A stretch of 37,183 bases of DNA from CAZAFM01 sp964484395 (GTDB lineage Bacteria; Campylobacterota; Campylobacteria; Campylobacterales; CAZAFM01). A program made the translations under genes and the position numbers. Under the pieces are notes generated by a model, which searched no databases, was not told the DNA's origin, and saw nothing but the letters and a program-made list of their open reading frames with translations. Below are positions 1 through 7,901 of this stretch, in pieces. How positions within the stretch are numbered: position 1 is the first letter of the stretch; each line of letters opens with the position of its first letter. Location: assembly GCA_964484395.1 (NCBI GenBank), contig CAZAFM010000009.1, forward strand, positions 1-37,183. Reading direction: 5' to 3'.

Positions 1-848
1 TTTTTCTTTTTAAGAAATTTATACATATCATCTTGATTATCTGCTGTTTTAATGGCAATAAATGGTATGTCCATATAATAAACCTCATTCACAGTAACAC
101 TAGGAGTAACAATCGCTAGGTCACTTTTTCTCATAAGTTTTGCTATGGTATTTGAGTTTATATGCAAAGTTATCCACTTTTTATTTTTACAATACTTTTT
201 TAACTCCGCAAGATTTTTATTGGCTGTAGTAGTTACTAGATTTACTTCTATATTACTTTTATACTTTTTTAAAGCTTTTAATATCTCTATATTTATATTA
301 CTATGGTCAGCCCCACCCATGGCTATGAAAATTTTGAGTTTTGAGTTTTGAGTTTTGAAGTTTTTTTGCTTTTTTTTCTCCTCTATGAATTCATCTCTAA
401 GCAGAGTATATTTAGCTCCGCATCTTAGTTCACAATGTTTTGGTACTAAATCTTTATATTTTTTTGCATTGGCACTTATGTTGTGATTGAGCAGTATATC
501 GCAGTGGTGCTTTTCGTAGGTGTCATCTAGTACCATAATTTTTAATGTTGAATTTTTAATTTTTAATTGTTTCTCATATTTATAATCTATCCCATAATGA
601 TCTATCACTATCATATCTATATTTAGTTTTTTTATGAGTATGTCTAACTCTTTTATATCATTTGATCTCAATCTTTCTAACTCATACCCAGCTTCTATGA
701 TCTTATGGTTTATATTTCCCTCTAGCTCTTGCGTAGCAAATATAACATTGTCATTTGAATACTGCTTAGCTAAGACCAGATCACGCATGATATGCCCTGT
801 GCCTATGTTTGATGATGAATCAGCTCTAAAGAGGATATTTGTTTTCAT
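1..848 (-). CDS. pseG: PseG, UDP-2,4-diacetamido-2,4,6-trideoxy-beta-L-altropyranose hydrolase (3' end beyond window)
   Basis: Translating the minus strand from the ATG at 848 gives an uninterrupted frame of about 282 codons to the left edge. It opens MKTNILFRADSSSNIGTGH, the PseG start with its glycosyltransferase-B-like GxGHxxRD loop (His19 is the expected catalytic histidine). Further family landmarks are IDHYG, LDDTYEKHHCDILLN, VPKHCELRCG and IAMGGAD. PseG removes UDP from the sugar nucleotide in CMP-pseudaminic acid synthesis, which feeds flagellin glycosylation. The family is about 270-280 aa, so only a few C-terminal residues should be missing. The ATG overlaps the TGA of a small upstream frame (ATGA), suggesting translational coupling; no strong Shine-Dalgarno is seen. 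Two heptanucleotide repeat tracts lie inside the gene (332-359 and 537-571). Confidence 0.9.
   Translation of the reverse strand, partial: MKTNILFRADSSSNIGTGHIMRDLVLAKQYSNDNVIFATQELEGNINHKIIEAGYELERLRSNDIKELDILIKKLNIDMIVIDHYGIDYKYEKQLKIKNSTLKIMVLDDTYEKHHCDILLNHNISANAKKYKDLVPKHCELRCGAKYTLLRDEFIEEKKKQKNFKTQNSKLKIFIAMGGADHSNINIEILKALKKYKSNIEVNLVTTTANKNLAELKKYCKNKKWITLHINSNTIAKLMRKSDLAIVTPSVTVNEVYYMDIPFIAIKTADNQDDMYKFLKKK
332..359. repeat. Heptamer tract TTTTGAG x3 + TTTTGAA inside pseG
   Basis: Three perfect TTTTGAG units (332-338, 339-345, 346-352) are followed by one variant TTTTGAA (353-359). On the coding minus strand they encode a KTQNSKLKI-type peptide just before a beta strand. The unit is not a multiple of three, so gain or loss of one unit would shift the pseG frame. 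Confidence 0.85.
537..571. repeat. Second heptamer-periodic tract (AATTTTT consensus) inside pseG
   Basis: Five consecutive 7-nt units share the AAT start: AATTTTT (537-543), AATGTTG (544-550), AATTTTT (551-557), AATTTTT (558-564), AATTGTT (565-571). The minus strand encodes a QLKIKNSTLKI-type peptide resembling the product of the tract at 332-359. Confidence 0.7.
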
Positions 849-970
849 CTTTTTAGCTCTTCTATAGCTTCTAGTACTTTATTGTCTATCTCTTTTTCTG
901 ATATGTTTAGTTCTGACTCAAAAGTACTAACAGTAGAAATACTATAGCTCTTCAAGCATATCCCAAGCAT
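845..970 (-). CDS. Possible 41-aa small ORF coupled to pseG
   Basis: A frame beginning ATG at 970 runs 41 codons and ends in a TGA overlapping the pseG ATG (ATGA). Its product ends ISEKEIDNKVLEAIEELKR, a helical, charged tail. It starts inside the end of the 91-codon frame upstream, shifted by +1. It may be a real small coupled protein, the tail of a decayed gene, or chance. The exact overlap with pseG is the only argument for translation. Confidence 0.3.
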   Translation of the reverse strand: MLGICLKSYSISTVSTFESELNISEKEIDNKVLEAIEELKR

Positions 971-1166
971 TTTTTAGTTTCGTACCGTTTTTTTTAGATT
1001 CATCTACTTCTTTAAGTGCTGTTTTGACTGATGTCTTAATTTCTTCTAACTTTTCAAAATCTGTACTGTCAATCTTTTGAACTTTTACATCGTTTTTGAA
1101 ACTATTTAAAAGCCACAGGATCTTATCTGATATATTGTCACTTACCTCAAGCTTAAAAGTTTGCAT
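942..1166 (-). CDS. Small RelB/antitoxin-like protein (74 aa; 91 aa from an upstream start)
   Basis: The frame extends to an ATG at 1217, but the internal ATG at 1166 has a GAGGGG Shine-Dalgarno eight bases upstream and gives MQTFKLEVSDNISDKILWLL, typical of small RelB/DUF-type antitoxin-like proteins in this phylum. The rest is a charged helix ending KNAWDMLEEL. No toxin gene follows; the next frame on this strand is only 41 codons before pseG. It is either an orphan antitoxin-type protein or a small protein of unknown role. The longer start at 1217 overlaps the stop of another short frame (ATGA) and cannot be excluded. Confidence 0.5.
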   Translation of the reverse strand: MQTFKLEVSDNISDKILWLLNSFKNDVKVQKIDSTDFEKLEEIKTSVKTALKEVDESKKNGTKLKNAWDMLEEL

Positions 1167-1213
1167 AGTGCACCCCTCTTGTGTTTTATCTATTATATCA
1201 AAAGTTAGTTTGT

Positions 1214-1330
1214 TCATTTATCGCCCAAATCTTTGATAACCAAAACAGGTCCAACATTATATGATGATAAGTCTGTTAGTTGTTGACTTTTACAAGCTCT
1301 CTTATAGTAGTCAATTGATTCTCCTAAGTT
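1214..1330 (-). pseudogene. Possible gene-end remnant without start codon
   Basis: Between an in-frame TAA and the TGA overlapping the ATG at 1217, a 38-codon frame reads LGESIDYYKRACKSQQLTDL and ends VGPVLVIKDLGDK. It looks protein-like and is joined to the next frame by an ATGA overlap, but has no ATG and no recognisable family. It may be the last part of a decayed gene. Confidence 0.25.
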
Positions 1331-1350
1331 TTATCATATTTAAAAACAAT

Positions 1351-2142
1351 CTATAGCTCTACTATCTTAGATACAGTCTCTTTGTAGATTTTTTTGAACT
1401 CATCATTATGAAGTGATGCTACTTTACCTCTATCTCCTAGCTCTCTTGCTTCTATGATTATTGGTATATTTGCAATTAGTGGGATACTGTATCTTTGTGA
1501 TATCTCTTCACCTGCTCCTTTTCCAAATATATCATATCTCTTACCATCATCTCCTATGAAGTAGCTCATATTCTCAACCAAAGCTATCTCTTCTACGCCA
1601 CTCTCTTGAAGCATTCTGACGGCTCTTTTTACATCATCTGCTGCTACTTCTTGAGGAGTAGTAACTACTATAGATATATCAACACTTACCTCTTGAAGCA
1701 TAGTTATCTGCACATCACCAGTTCCTGGAGGCATATCTATAATGAAGTAATCAAGCTCACCCCACTCTACATCTTCTAGGAACTGTATAAGTGCTGAGAC
1801 AGCAACAGAGCTTCTCCAGACTATAGGTGCATCATCCTCTTTTAGTGTGGAAGCAACACTCATAATCTTCACACCATCTTTTTCCAAAGGTAGCATCTTC
1901 TTCTCTCCCCAGCGGATTAGCTCACCTCTTAGACCAAAAACTCTAGGGATATTTGGTCCATATATATCAGCATCTAGTAGCCCTACTTTATATCCTTCTG
2001 AGGCTAGGGATGCTGAGATATTTGCAGCTACTGTGCTTTTTCCTACCCCACCTTTTCCACTTGTAACAGCGATAATCTTCTTAGCAAAGCTCGCCCTATC
2101 ATTTGGCTTTTGGAATGTTCCATAGGTTATTGGTTTTTGCAT
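1351..2142 (-). CDS. Mrp/NBP35/ApbC-type P-loop ATPase, short and cysteine-free
   Basis: 263 aa. The deviant Walker A SGKGGVGKST is at residues 28-37, followed by LLDADIYGPNIPRVFG, the switch IIDMPPGTGDVQ (134-145) and VENMSYF (189-195), which together define Mrp/ApbC Fe-S carrier ATPases. Two things are unusual. The N-terminal MIP18/DUF59 domain common in bacterial Mrp is absent, and the position where many Mrp proteins carry the CxxC cluster ligands reads IGDDGKRYDIFG. The whole protein contains no cysteine, so it cannot ligate a cluster in the classical way. It lies 2 nt after the 111-aa gene and is divergent from the molybdoenzyme operon. A GGGGG Shine-Dalgarno supports the start. A role in maturing the Fe-S subunits of the neighbouring enzyme is only an inference. 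Confidence 0.85.
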   Translation of the reverse strand: MQKPITYGTFQKPNDRASFAKKIIAVTSGKGGVGKSTVAANISASLASEGYKVGLLDADIYGPNIPRVFGLRGELIRWGEKKMLPLEKDGVKIMSVASTLKEDDAPIVWRSSVAVSALIQFLEDVEWGELDYFIIDMPPGTGDVQITMLQEVSVDISIVVTTPQEVAADDVKRAVRMLQESGVEEIALVENMSYFIGDDGKRYDIFGKGAGEEISQRYSIPLIANIPIIIEARELGDRGKVASLHNDEFKKIYKETVSKIVEL

Positions 2143-2144
2143 AT

Positions 2145-2480
2145 CTACCCCCTCTTTTCTAATCTATCAAGAAATTTTATAAATCCATCTATCTTCTGAG
2201 TCCACAACTCCACACTACTACAATTACTTATCTCAAGAGCTCTTTTATACGCCTCATATCTTTTAAGTGCTACTTTTTGTAACTCTGTTTTTAATTCATC
2301 TGTTTTTTCACTCTTTATTGCCTCCTCTACTAGCGACTTTATCAGCCTCTCTTTGCTTGTAGAGCTAATAGAGAGCTCTAAAGACTTGGTAATAGAGAGT
2401 AGTTCTTCGTATGTAAAATATATTCCACTCTGATATAGTGACAGCACCTGCTTATCTAGTGTTCTAAAACTATCATTCAT
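2145..2480 (-). CDS. Hypothetical helical protein (111 aa), first gene of the Mrp-like operon
   Basis: A soluble, charged, probably all-helical protein with no signal peptide or membrane segment. It begins MNDSFRTLDKQVLSLYQSG and ends FIKFLDRLEKRG. A GGAGAG Shine-Dalgarno precedes the ATG, and its stop lies 2 nt from the Mrp-like gene, so the two are almost certainly co-transcribed. I do not recognise the family. Its position, divergent from the molybdoenzyme operon across one shared control region, allows an accessory or maturation role. Confidence 0.7.
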   Translation of the reverse strand: MNDSFRTLDKQVLSLYQSGIYFTYEELLSITKSLELSISSTSKERLIKSLVEEAIKSEKTDELKTELQKVALKRYEAYKRALEISNCSSVELWTQKIDGFIKFLDRLEKRG

Positions 2481-2822
2481 TCCTAATCTCTCCTATTTTA
2501 ATAAGCTAGCCTCTAAAATAACTAACCCTTAGACTTTCATATCCCTTAACCATTGCAGGTTTTGCAAACTCTAATATACCCAATGTAACACTATATAATG
2601 ATTAATCAAAGAAGGATATATTATAAATATTTATAATGTTAATTATAGTATAGCTTTATAGAAGCTAAAATTTGACAATTATTTCTATTTTTTTTATTGT
2701 TTTAAATTATAACTTAATTTTATGTTTTGTTAAGTTAAATCGCATATAATTACTCTCGTTATTTAGACAACATTACTCATACGAGCATCCCTTAATGCTC
2801 TATCATCGAACAAGGAGAAGGA
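2481..2822. promoter_or_regulatory. 342-bp divergent control region upstream of the rhodanese-molybdoenzyme operon
   Basis: No gene is seen. The region is very AT-rich. A -10-like TATAAT lies at 2745-2750 (TSS expected near 2757); no clear -35 is present, as is common in Campylobacterota. A perfect palindrome ATAAATATTTAT and an ATAAT-N4-ATTAT dyad near 2622-2650 are candidate operators. The leader carries a 6-bp hairpin at 2783-2800 and an AAGGAG ribosome site at 2812-2817, five bases before the ATG. Confidence 0.5.
2783..2800 (+). promoter_or_regulatory. Leader hairpin GAGCAT-CCCTTA-ATGCTC before the operon's first gene
   Basis: Perfect 6-bp stem (2783-2788 with 2795-2800) and 6-nt loop in the predicted 5' leader, ending 11 nt before the Shine-Dalgarno. 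It may stabilise the mRNA or bind a regulator; it has no U-tract, so it is not a terminator. Confidence 0.4.
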
Positions 2823-3902
2823 ATGAAGTTAGTTAGGTCGATACTTCTAGCAGCTACCCTTGCTACTGCACCTACGCTTGTTTTAAATGCAAGCAACCAT
2901 GCACAGCAAGAGAGCTCTACTAAAGTAGACGAGGTTAATCTTATCTCTGCTGAAGAAGCTAAAAAGCTAATAGGCAAAGATGGGGTCGTTTTCATAACTG
3001 GCGATAATGAGTCAGTATATGAACTAGGTCATATCAAAGGTTCTATTGAGATGTATGCGCATGATTTACACATCTCAGATAATGGCAAAATGAACTGCCC
3101 GCCACTATTTATGTGTCCTGAAGAGGCTGAGGAGTATATAAGCAAAAAAGGTGTTAAAAACAGTGACCTTATTATCGCTTATGATGATTTTAGAGGTCCT
3201 AATGCGACTGGAGTTTATGCCTTTTTTAAGTCATTTGGTCATGATAACATCAGGCTACTAGATGGTGGGAGATCAGCAATGATGGAAGCTGACCCAAACC
3301 AAGCAAGATATGATGGACTAACAGAGCAGATAAAAACTCTAAAAAAAGATAAAGCTCCAAAAGCTGAGATAGAAAAAGTAGAAAAAGAGCAAAAAGCCCT
3401 AGAGCCAAAACTACTTGTACAAAAAGGTAAAGGCACAAAGCTAAAGCCTTCTAACTACAAAGTAGATGAGGATAAGATAAACTACAACTGGATAGCTGGT
3501 AAAGATGAGCTTATAGTAGCTATGGAAGATATAAGAGAAAAAGGAAAAGACTCTGAATATGTCATCATTGACTCAAGAGGTATGAATGAGATAACTGGTG
3601 AAAGATATCTTGATAATGTTGCAAGAGCCGGACACATTCCGGGGTCAACTTTTGTAGAGTGGAGTCAGATTACTGATTTTGATAATAGACTCTCTTTTGA
3701 AGAGCTAGAAGAGATGAGAAAGACTTTTGAAAAGTATGGCATCACAAAAGATAAGACCGTATATTCTTACTGTCATGTCGGTGCTGGAAGAAGCTCGCAC
3801 ATCATAAGTGCGTTAAAGTTACTAGGATATGAGAATGTGAAGATCTACACAGGTAGTTGGGATGAGTGGGGTAATGATATGGACCTGCCAATTCAAAGAT
3901 AG
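2823..3902 (+). CDS. Periplasmic two-domain rhodanese (sulfurtransferase)
   Basis: 359 aa. Residues 1-23 form a Sec signal peptide ending near LNAS. An N-terminal rhodanese domain (about 40-155) includes ELGHIKGSIEM and LLDGGRSA, but its active-loop position reads AYDDFRGPNATG, with Asp121 where the catalytic Cys would be, so it is inactive as in classical TST proteins. A lysine/glutamate-rich probable coiled coil (about 165-200) separates it from the C-terminal domain (about 240-359). That domain keeps Cys317 in the loop YCHVGAGRSS, preceded by VIIDSRG and HIPGS. The protein would carry persulfide or transfer sulfane sulfur in the periplasm. It is the first gene of the operon, 16 nt before the Tat-exported catalytic subunit, which argues for a sulfur link to that enzyme. 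The donor and acceptor are unknown. Confidence 0.88.
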   Translation: MKLVRSILLAATLATAPTLVLNASNHAQQESSTKVDEVNLISAEEAKKLIGKDGVVFITGDNESVYELGHIKGSIEMYAHDLHISDNGKMNCPPLFMCPEEAEEYISKKGVKNSDLIIAYDDFRGPNATGVYAFFKSFGHDNIRLLDGGRSAMMEADPNQARYDGLTEQIKTLKKDKAPKAEIEKVEKEQKALEPKLLVQKGKGTKLKPSNYKVDEDKINYNWIAGKDELIVAMEDIREKGKDSEYVIIDSRGMNEITGERYLDNVARAGHIPGSTFVEWSQITDFDNRLSFEELEEMRKTFEKYGITKDKTVYSYCHVGAGRSSHIISALKLLGYENVKIYTGSWDEWGNDMDLPIQR

Positions 3903-3918
3903 TTAAAGGAGAGAGTAA

Positions 3919-6783
3919 ATGCAAAATGCTAATAGAAGAGATTTTTTAAAATTCTCAGCACTCAGTAGTACACTGCTTGCGGCGAACCCTGTTTTTGCCA
4001 AAACAGAGGCTTTAGAAGTTGCTAATGGGAAAGAGAACTATCCAAATGCAGGTTATACCGAAAATATGTATAGGGATGAGTTTAGTTTTACATACGGAAA
4101 CAAAGAGGAGCACGGATATGCTTTTCACTGTGTTAACTGCCAAGGTAACTGTGCCTGGGAAGTATGGTCAAATGATGGTGTTGTCACAAGAGAGAACCAA
4201 TCATCAAGATATCCTATAATTAACTCTAGGATACCTGATTTTAACCCAAGAGGCTGTAATAAGGGTGTTCAACACTCTCAAGTAATGTATGAGAAAGATA
4301 GACTTCTAACCCCTCTTAAAAGAGTCGGGGAGAGAGGTGAAGGTAAGTGGAAGCAGATAAGTTGGGATGAGGCTACAACAGAGGTTGCAGAGAAAATCTT
4401 TGAGGTTATCACTGATGAAAACAAGGGTCCAGGGAAGATATTTATGCAACCTGGAACTGGTATTCTTTCAGAAGGAAGAAGAGCAGCTGGACTTAGGTTT
4501 GGTACTCAACTAGGAGCGAACAGAATCTATCCTGCATCATATCTTGGTGATATGTTTAGTGGTTCTGCAGTTGCTTTTGCTGAGGGTAATATAGGCTGTA
4601 CTACGGACTTTTTCTATACAATGGATGTAAATGTTCTTTGGGGTGCTAACCCTTCAGTTAGTAGAATTCCTGATGCTCACTTCGTATGGGAAGGGAAGTA
4701 CAATGGCTCAAAGATTATCACAATAACCCCAGAGTTTAACGCAACTGCTAGCTCATCTGACCTTTGGATACCTATAAAAGCTGGGACTGATCACTACTTA
4801 GCAATGAGTGTTATTCATGAGATAATCAATGACAAAATGTACAAAGAGGGCTTTATGAAGGTCTATACAGATCTTCCTTTCTTAGTTATCAAAGATAGCA
4901 AAAAGCTCCTAAGAAGAATAGACCTAGAAGATGCACATGATGAAGAGCATGAGAAGCACTACAAAGATGAGTTTTACTCAATGAACTCAGTAGATAACAA
5001 AATAGCTCTTATGCCAGGAACTCATGGCTCAGAAGAGCAGACACTTCTACTAAAAGATGTTGGCAAAAACATAGACCCATACCTAGAAGGCGAGTGGGAT
5101 GTAACACTCAAAGATGGAAGCACTGTAAGAGTTACTACTGCGTTTGAAATACTAAAAGAGAATGTAAAAAAATTCTCTCCTGAAGAGACGCAACAATACA
5201 CTGGTGTTCATCCAAAGACAGTTAAGATACTAGCTGAAAACATAGCCAAACCTAAAAAAGTTCTAATAACTACAGGCTTCTCACTAAACAAATACTTCCA
5301 TGGTGTACTAAGTGTATGGAATATAGCTTCTATATGTGGGCTAGCAGGAAAAATGGGAGCTTATGGTGGACTAAACACTGAAAATGAGTGGTCAATGACT
5401 GGTATTGGTGACCTTGGTGGTTTTCAAGGTAAGTACAACCCTAGATTTGGCTCTGGTTTTGTAGGTGAGTTTGTCTTAGGTGATGGAATGAAGAGCTTTG
5501 ATAAGTACTTCAATGATGATGATGTACAAAGAGCTCAAGGTATGAGCAAGTCTGAGTACAAAAAAGTTATTAATAAGATGATAGAGACTGCAAGATATGG
5601 AGATGGACCTGGTAAGCCAAGCTGGCTTCCTGATATAGCAATCCTTATGTCTGACTCTAGATTTAGAAGAAACAAAGGACCTGATTATCAAAAAGCGTTT
5701 TTGGAGAGAATGAAATTCCTAGCTGCAATTGATTATAGAATGAGTAATACTGCTCTATATGCAGATATAGTGCTTCCAGCTAGAAGTCACTATGAAGTTT
5801 GGGATATAAGAACAAACCCGGGTTATCATAGATTTACCAACCTAGCATATCCAGTTAAAAACCTTCAAAATGTAGGTGATGCTTTAGATGAGTGGAGGAT
5901 TTTTGCACTTATTGCTAAAAAAATCCAAGAGATTGCAAACAGACCTGAGAATGTAGACAAAGCAAAAGTTCCAGATGATGAAAAGTATGCAAAAGATGGT
6001 TTTAGAGACCTAAGTATATTCTATGAAGAGTACACAAATACAGATATGGACTCTCAGATGAACCTAGACCCTGAGCTAGGAACTGACTTTATGGCTGTAA
6101 AAGCAGCTCTTGAAGTAACTAAACAGTATGAGCCAAACACAATCGAAAAAATGTACAAAAATGGTGGATTCTTACAGATAAATGAAAAGGCAGGAATGAG
6201 CTCAACTCTATATGCTGATAAGCCATACAACACATTTGACTTTCACCTATTTAAGTTCAAGCCTTTCCATACACTAAGTGGCAGACAGACATTCTATGTA
6301 GATCACCCTATATGGATTGAACTAGGAGCAAACACAAATACAGCTATTCCAAATATGAGAATCAACACAAAAGCAGAGCCTTATATGCTAATGACTCCTC
6401 ATGCTAGATGGAGTATCCACTCAAACTATAAAAATTCACCAACTCTTCAAAGACTACAAAGAGGTAAACCTTATGCGCAGGTAAACCCTGATATTGCGGA
6501 GATTAAAGGAATTAAAGATGGTGATGAGATTAGGATTTTTAACAAACTTGGTGAGTTCTATGCAATGGCAAAAATCTCAAGTTCAGCTCCTCATGACTGT
6601 CTAGTTATGGAGCACGGATGGGAACCATACTTCTTTAAAAACAAAATCAACCACAATGTAGTTCAACCAATGAGTTTGAACCTACTTGAGATGGCTGATG
6701 GATGGGGTCATTTAACTTTTGGTCCTATGTGGGATGGTAACCAGTACGCTTATGATGGCGCAATAAACTTTGAAAAAGCATAA
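3919..6783 (+). CDS. Type II DMSO-reductase-family molybdopterin oxidoreductase, catalytic (alpha) subunit
   Basis: 954 aa. RRDFLKF at residues 6-12 is a twin-arginine motif; cleavage is expected near VFA (25-27), so the folded enzyme is periplasmic. The FS0 cluster motif is H70-x3-C74-x3-C78-x34-C113, the NarG-like type II pattern with an N-terminal His ligand. SYLGD gives Asp211 as the probable Mo ligand. MoCo-domain landmarks are WGANPSVSRIPDAHF, LCGLAGKMGAYGG-like spacing near 475 and the C-terminal dinucleotide-binding domain ending in TFGPMWDGNQYAYDG. Relatives include nitrate, selenate, (per)chlorate, dimethylsulfide and ethylbenzene enzymes. The substrate cannot be told from sequence. 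Context (rhodanese, cytochrome-fused gamma subunit, no NarI-type membrane gene) favours a soluble periplasmic complex linked to c-type cytochromes. Confidence 0.92.
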   Translation: MQNANRRDFLKFSALSSTLLAANPVFAKTEALEVANGKENYPNAGYTENMYRDEFSFTYGNKEEHGYAFHCVNCQGNCAWEVWSNDGVVTRENQSSRYPIINSRIPDFNPRGCNKGVQHSQVMYEKDRLLTPLKRVGERGEGKWKQISWDEATTEVAEKIFEVITDENKGPGKIFMQPGTGILSEGRRAAGLRFGTQLGANRIYPASYLGDMFSGSAVAFAEGNIGCTTDFFYTMDVNVLWGANPSVSRIPDAHFVWEGKYNGSKIITITPEFNATASSSDLWIPIKAGTDHYLAMSVIHEIINDKMYKEGFMKVYTDLPFLVIKDSKKLLRRIDLEDAHDEEHEKHYKDEFYSMNSVDNKIALMPGTHGSEEQTLLLKDVGKNIDPYLEGEWDVTLKDGSTVRVTTAFEILKENVKKFSPEETQQYTGVHPKTVKILAENIAKPKKVLITTGFSLNKYFHGVLSVWNIASICGLAGKMGAYGGLNTENEWSMTGIGDLGGFQGKYNPRFGSGFVGEFVLGDGMKSFDKYFNDDDVQRAQGMSKSEYKKVINKMIETARYGDGPGKPSWLPDIAILMSDSRFRRNKGPDYQKAFLERMKFLAAIDYRMSNTALYADIVLPARSHYEVWDIRTNPGYHRFTNLAYPVKNLQNVGDALDEWRIFALIAKKIQEIANRPENVDKAKVPDDEKYAKDGFRDLSIFYEEYTNTDMDSQMNLDPELGTDFMAVKAALEVTKQYEPNTIEKMYKNGGFLQINEKAGMSSTLYADKPYNTFDFHLFKFKPFHTLSGRQTFYVDHPIWIELGANTNTAIPNMRINTKAEPYMLMTPHARWSIHSNYKNSPTLQRLQRGKPYAQVNPDIAEIKGIKDGDEIRIFNKLGEFYAMAKISSSAPHDCLVMEHGWEPYFFKNKINHNVVQPMSLNLLEMADGWGHLTFGPMWDGNQYAYDGAINFEKA

Positions 6784-6800
6784 TTAGGTAAGGAGAGAGA

Positions 6801-7901
6801 ATGTCAAAAAGACAGTTAGCAATGGTTTTAGACCTAAACAAGTGTATAGGTTGCCAGACATGTACTGTGGCGTGTAAAACACAGTGGACTAATAGAAATG
6901 GTCGTGAGTATATGTACTGGAACAATGTAGAAACAAGCCCAGGAGAGGGATACCCTAGAAACTGGCAGAACAGCGGAGGTGGATTTGATCCAAGTGGTAG
7001 TCTTAAAAATGGTGTTGTCCCACCTATGGATGATTATGGTTATCCGTGGGAGTATAATACAGCAGGACTTGCAAAAGGTGAACAGTATAGACCAGATAAA
7101 GACCCAAAATGGGGTCCAAACTGGGAAGAAGATCAAGGTGCAGGAAACTTTCCAAAAGATAACTACTTCTTCTACCTACCAAGACTATGTAACCACTGTG
7201 ATAATCCAGGGTGTCTAGCAGCGTGTCCTAGAGATGCGATTTTTAAAAGAGATGAAGATGGTGTTGTATTGATAGACCAAGAGAGATGTCAAGGATATAG
7301 ATACTGTGTAGCAGGATGCCCTTATAAAAAAGTCTATTTCAACCCAAAAACAGGAAAAAGTGAAAAGTGTATATTCTGTTTTCCTAGAGTTGAAAAAGGT
7401 CTTCCAACAGCGTGTGCACAACAGTGTGTTGGTAGGATTAGATTTCTTGGCTTCTTAGATGACAAAGAGTCTCAAGTTGCAAAGCTAGTCAATGAGTACA
7501 AAGTAGCTATTCCTCTAAGACCTGATTATGGGACAGAGCCAAATGTTTTCTATATTCCACCAGTGTTCAATCCTGACAAGCTAGATGATGAAGGTATTCC
7601 TGTACCTGAGAGTATGAGAATACCAGATGCCGAGCTAGAAGAGATGTTTGGGGAGGCTGTTTTCCCAGCTATGGAGAAGATAAAAAATGAGCTTAAAAGA
7701 AGAAAAGACACAGGAGAGAGCGAAATGCTTGATCTACTGATAGCTTTTAAACATAGTGAGATGTTTAGACTTGATGAGGGATACTATATGGATAACTCAA
7801 AAGCTCTAGGATATAACAAGCTAAAACCAATTGATGAAAGATATAGAAGTGGTAAGTTTACAAGTAAAATAACGCATTTTGCTCCAGGAGGTCAAGCATG
7901 A
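6801..7901 (+). CDS. Fe-S electron-transfer (beta) subunit of the type II molybdoenzyme
   Basis: 366 aa, NarH/SerB/EbdB family. Cysteines fall in four groups: C15/C18/C21/C25; C130/C133/C138/C142; C163/C169/C173 with Tyr166 replacing the fourth ligand; and C190/C193/C205/C209. Fifteen Cys give three [4Fe-4S] and one [3Fe-4S] cluster, as in type II beta subunits. The block KCIFCFPRVEKGLPTAC followed by CVGRIRFLG is diagnostic. There is no signal peptide, so it should be carried out with the Tat-tagged alpha subunit. The C-terminal ~90 residues extend beyond the shorter SerB/ClrB type and are more like EbdB. An AAGGAG-like site precedes the ATG, and the stop overlaps the next start (ATGA). Confidence 0.93.
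   Translation: MSKRQLAMVLDLNKCIGCQTCTVACKTQWTNRNGREYMYWNNVETSPGEGYPRNWQNSGGGFDPSGSLKNGVVPPMDDYGYPWEYNTAGLAKGEQYRPDKDPKWGPNWEEDQGAGNFPKDNYFFYLPRLCNHCDNPGCLAACPRDAIFKRDEDGVVLIDQERCQGYRYCVAGCPYKKVYFNPKTGKSEKCIFCFPRVEKGLPTACAQQCVGRIRFLGFLDDKESQVAKLVNEYKVAIPLRPDYGTEPNVFYIPPVFNPDKLDDEGIPVPESMRIPDAELEEMFGEAVFPAMEKIKNELKRRKDTGESEMLDLLIAFKHSEMFRLDEGYYMDNSKALGYNKLKPIDERYRSGKFTSKITHFAPGGQA

Noticed and set aside
634..867. Plus-strand frame of 77 codons over the pseG start
   Set aside because: It is the antisense shadow of the PseG N-terminus, which is clearly recognisable.
6834..7136. 100-codon open frame antisense to the Fe-S subunit gene
   Set aside because: It lies wholly antisense to a strongly conserved Cys-rich protein, has no ribosome site and an atypical, Thr/Ile-rich product.
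3919..7901. Calling the A and B subunits NarG/NarH respiratory nitrate reductase
   Set aside because: The cluster spacing is NarG-like, but the alpha subunit has a Tat signal, there is no NarI-type membrane gene, and the gamma subunit is of the periplasmic heme-b type. Substrate cannot be assigned.
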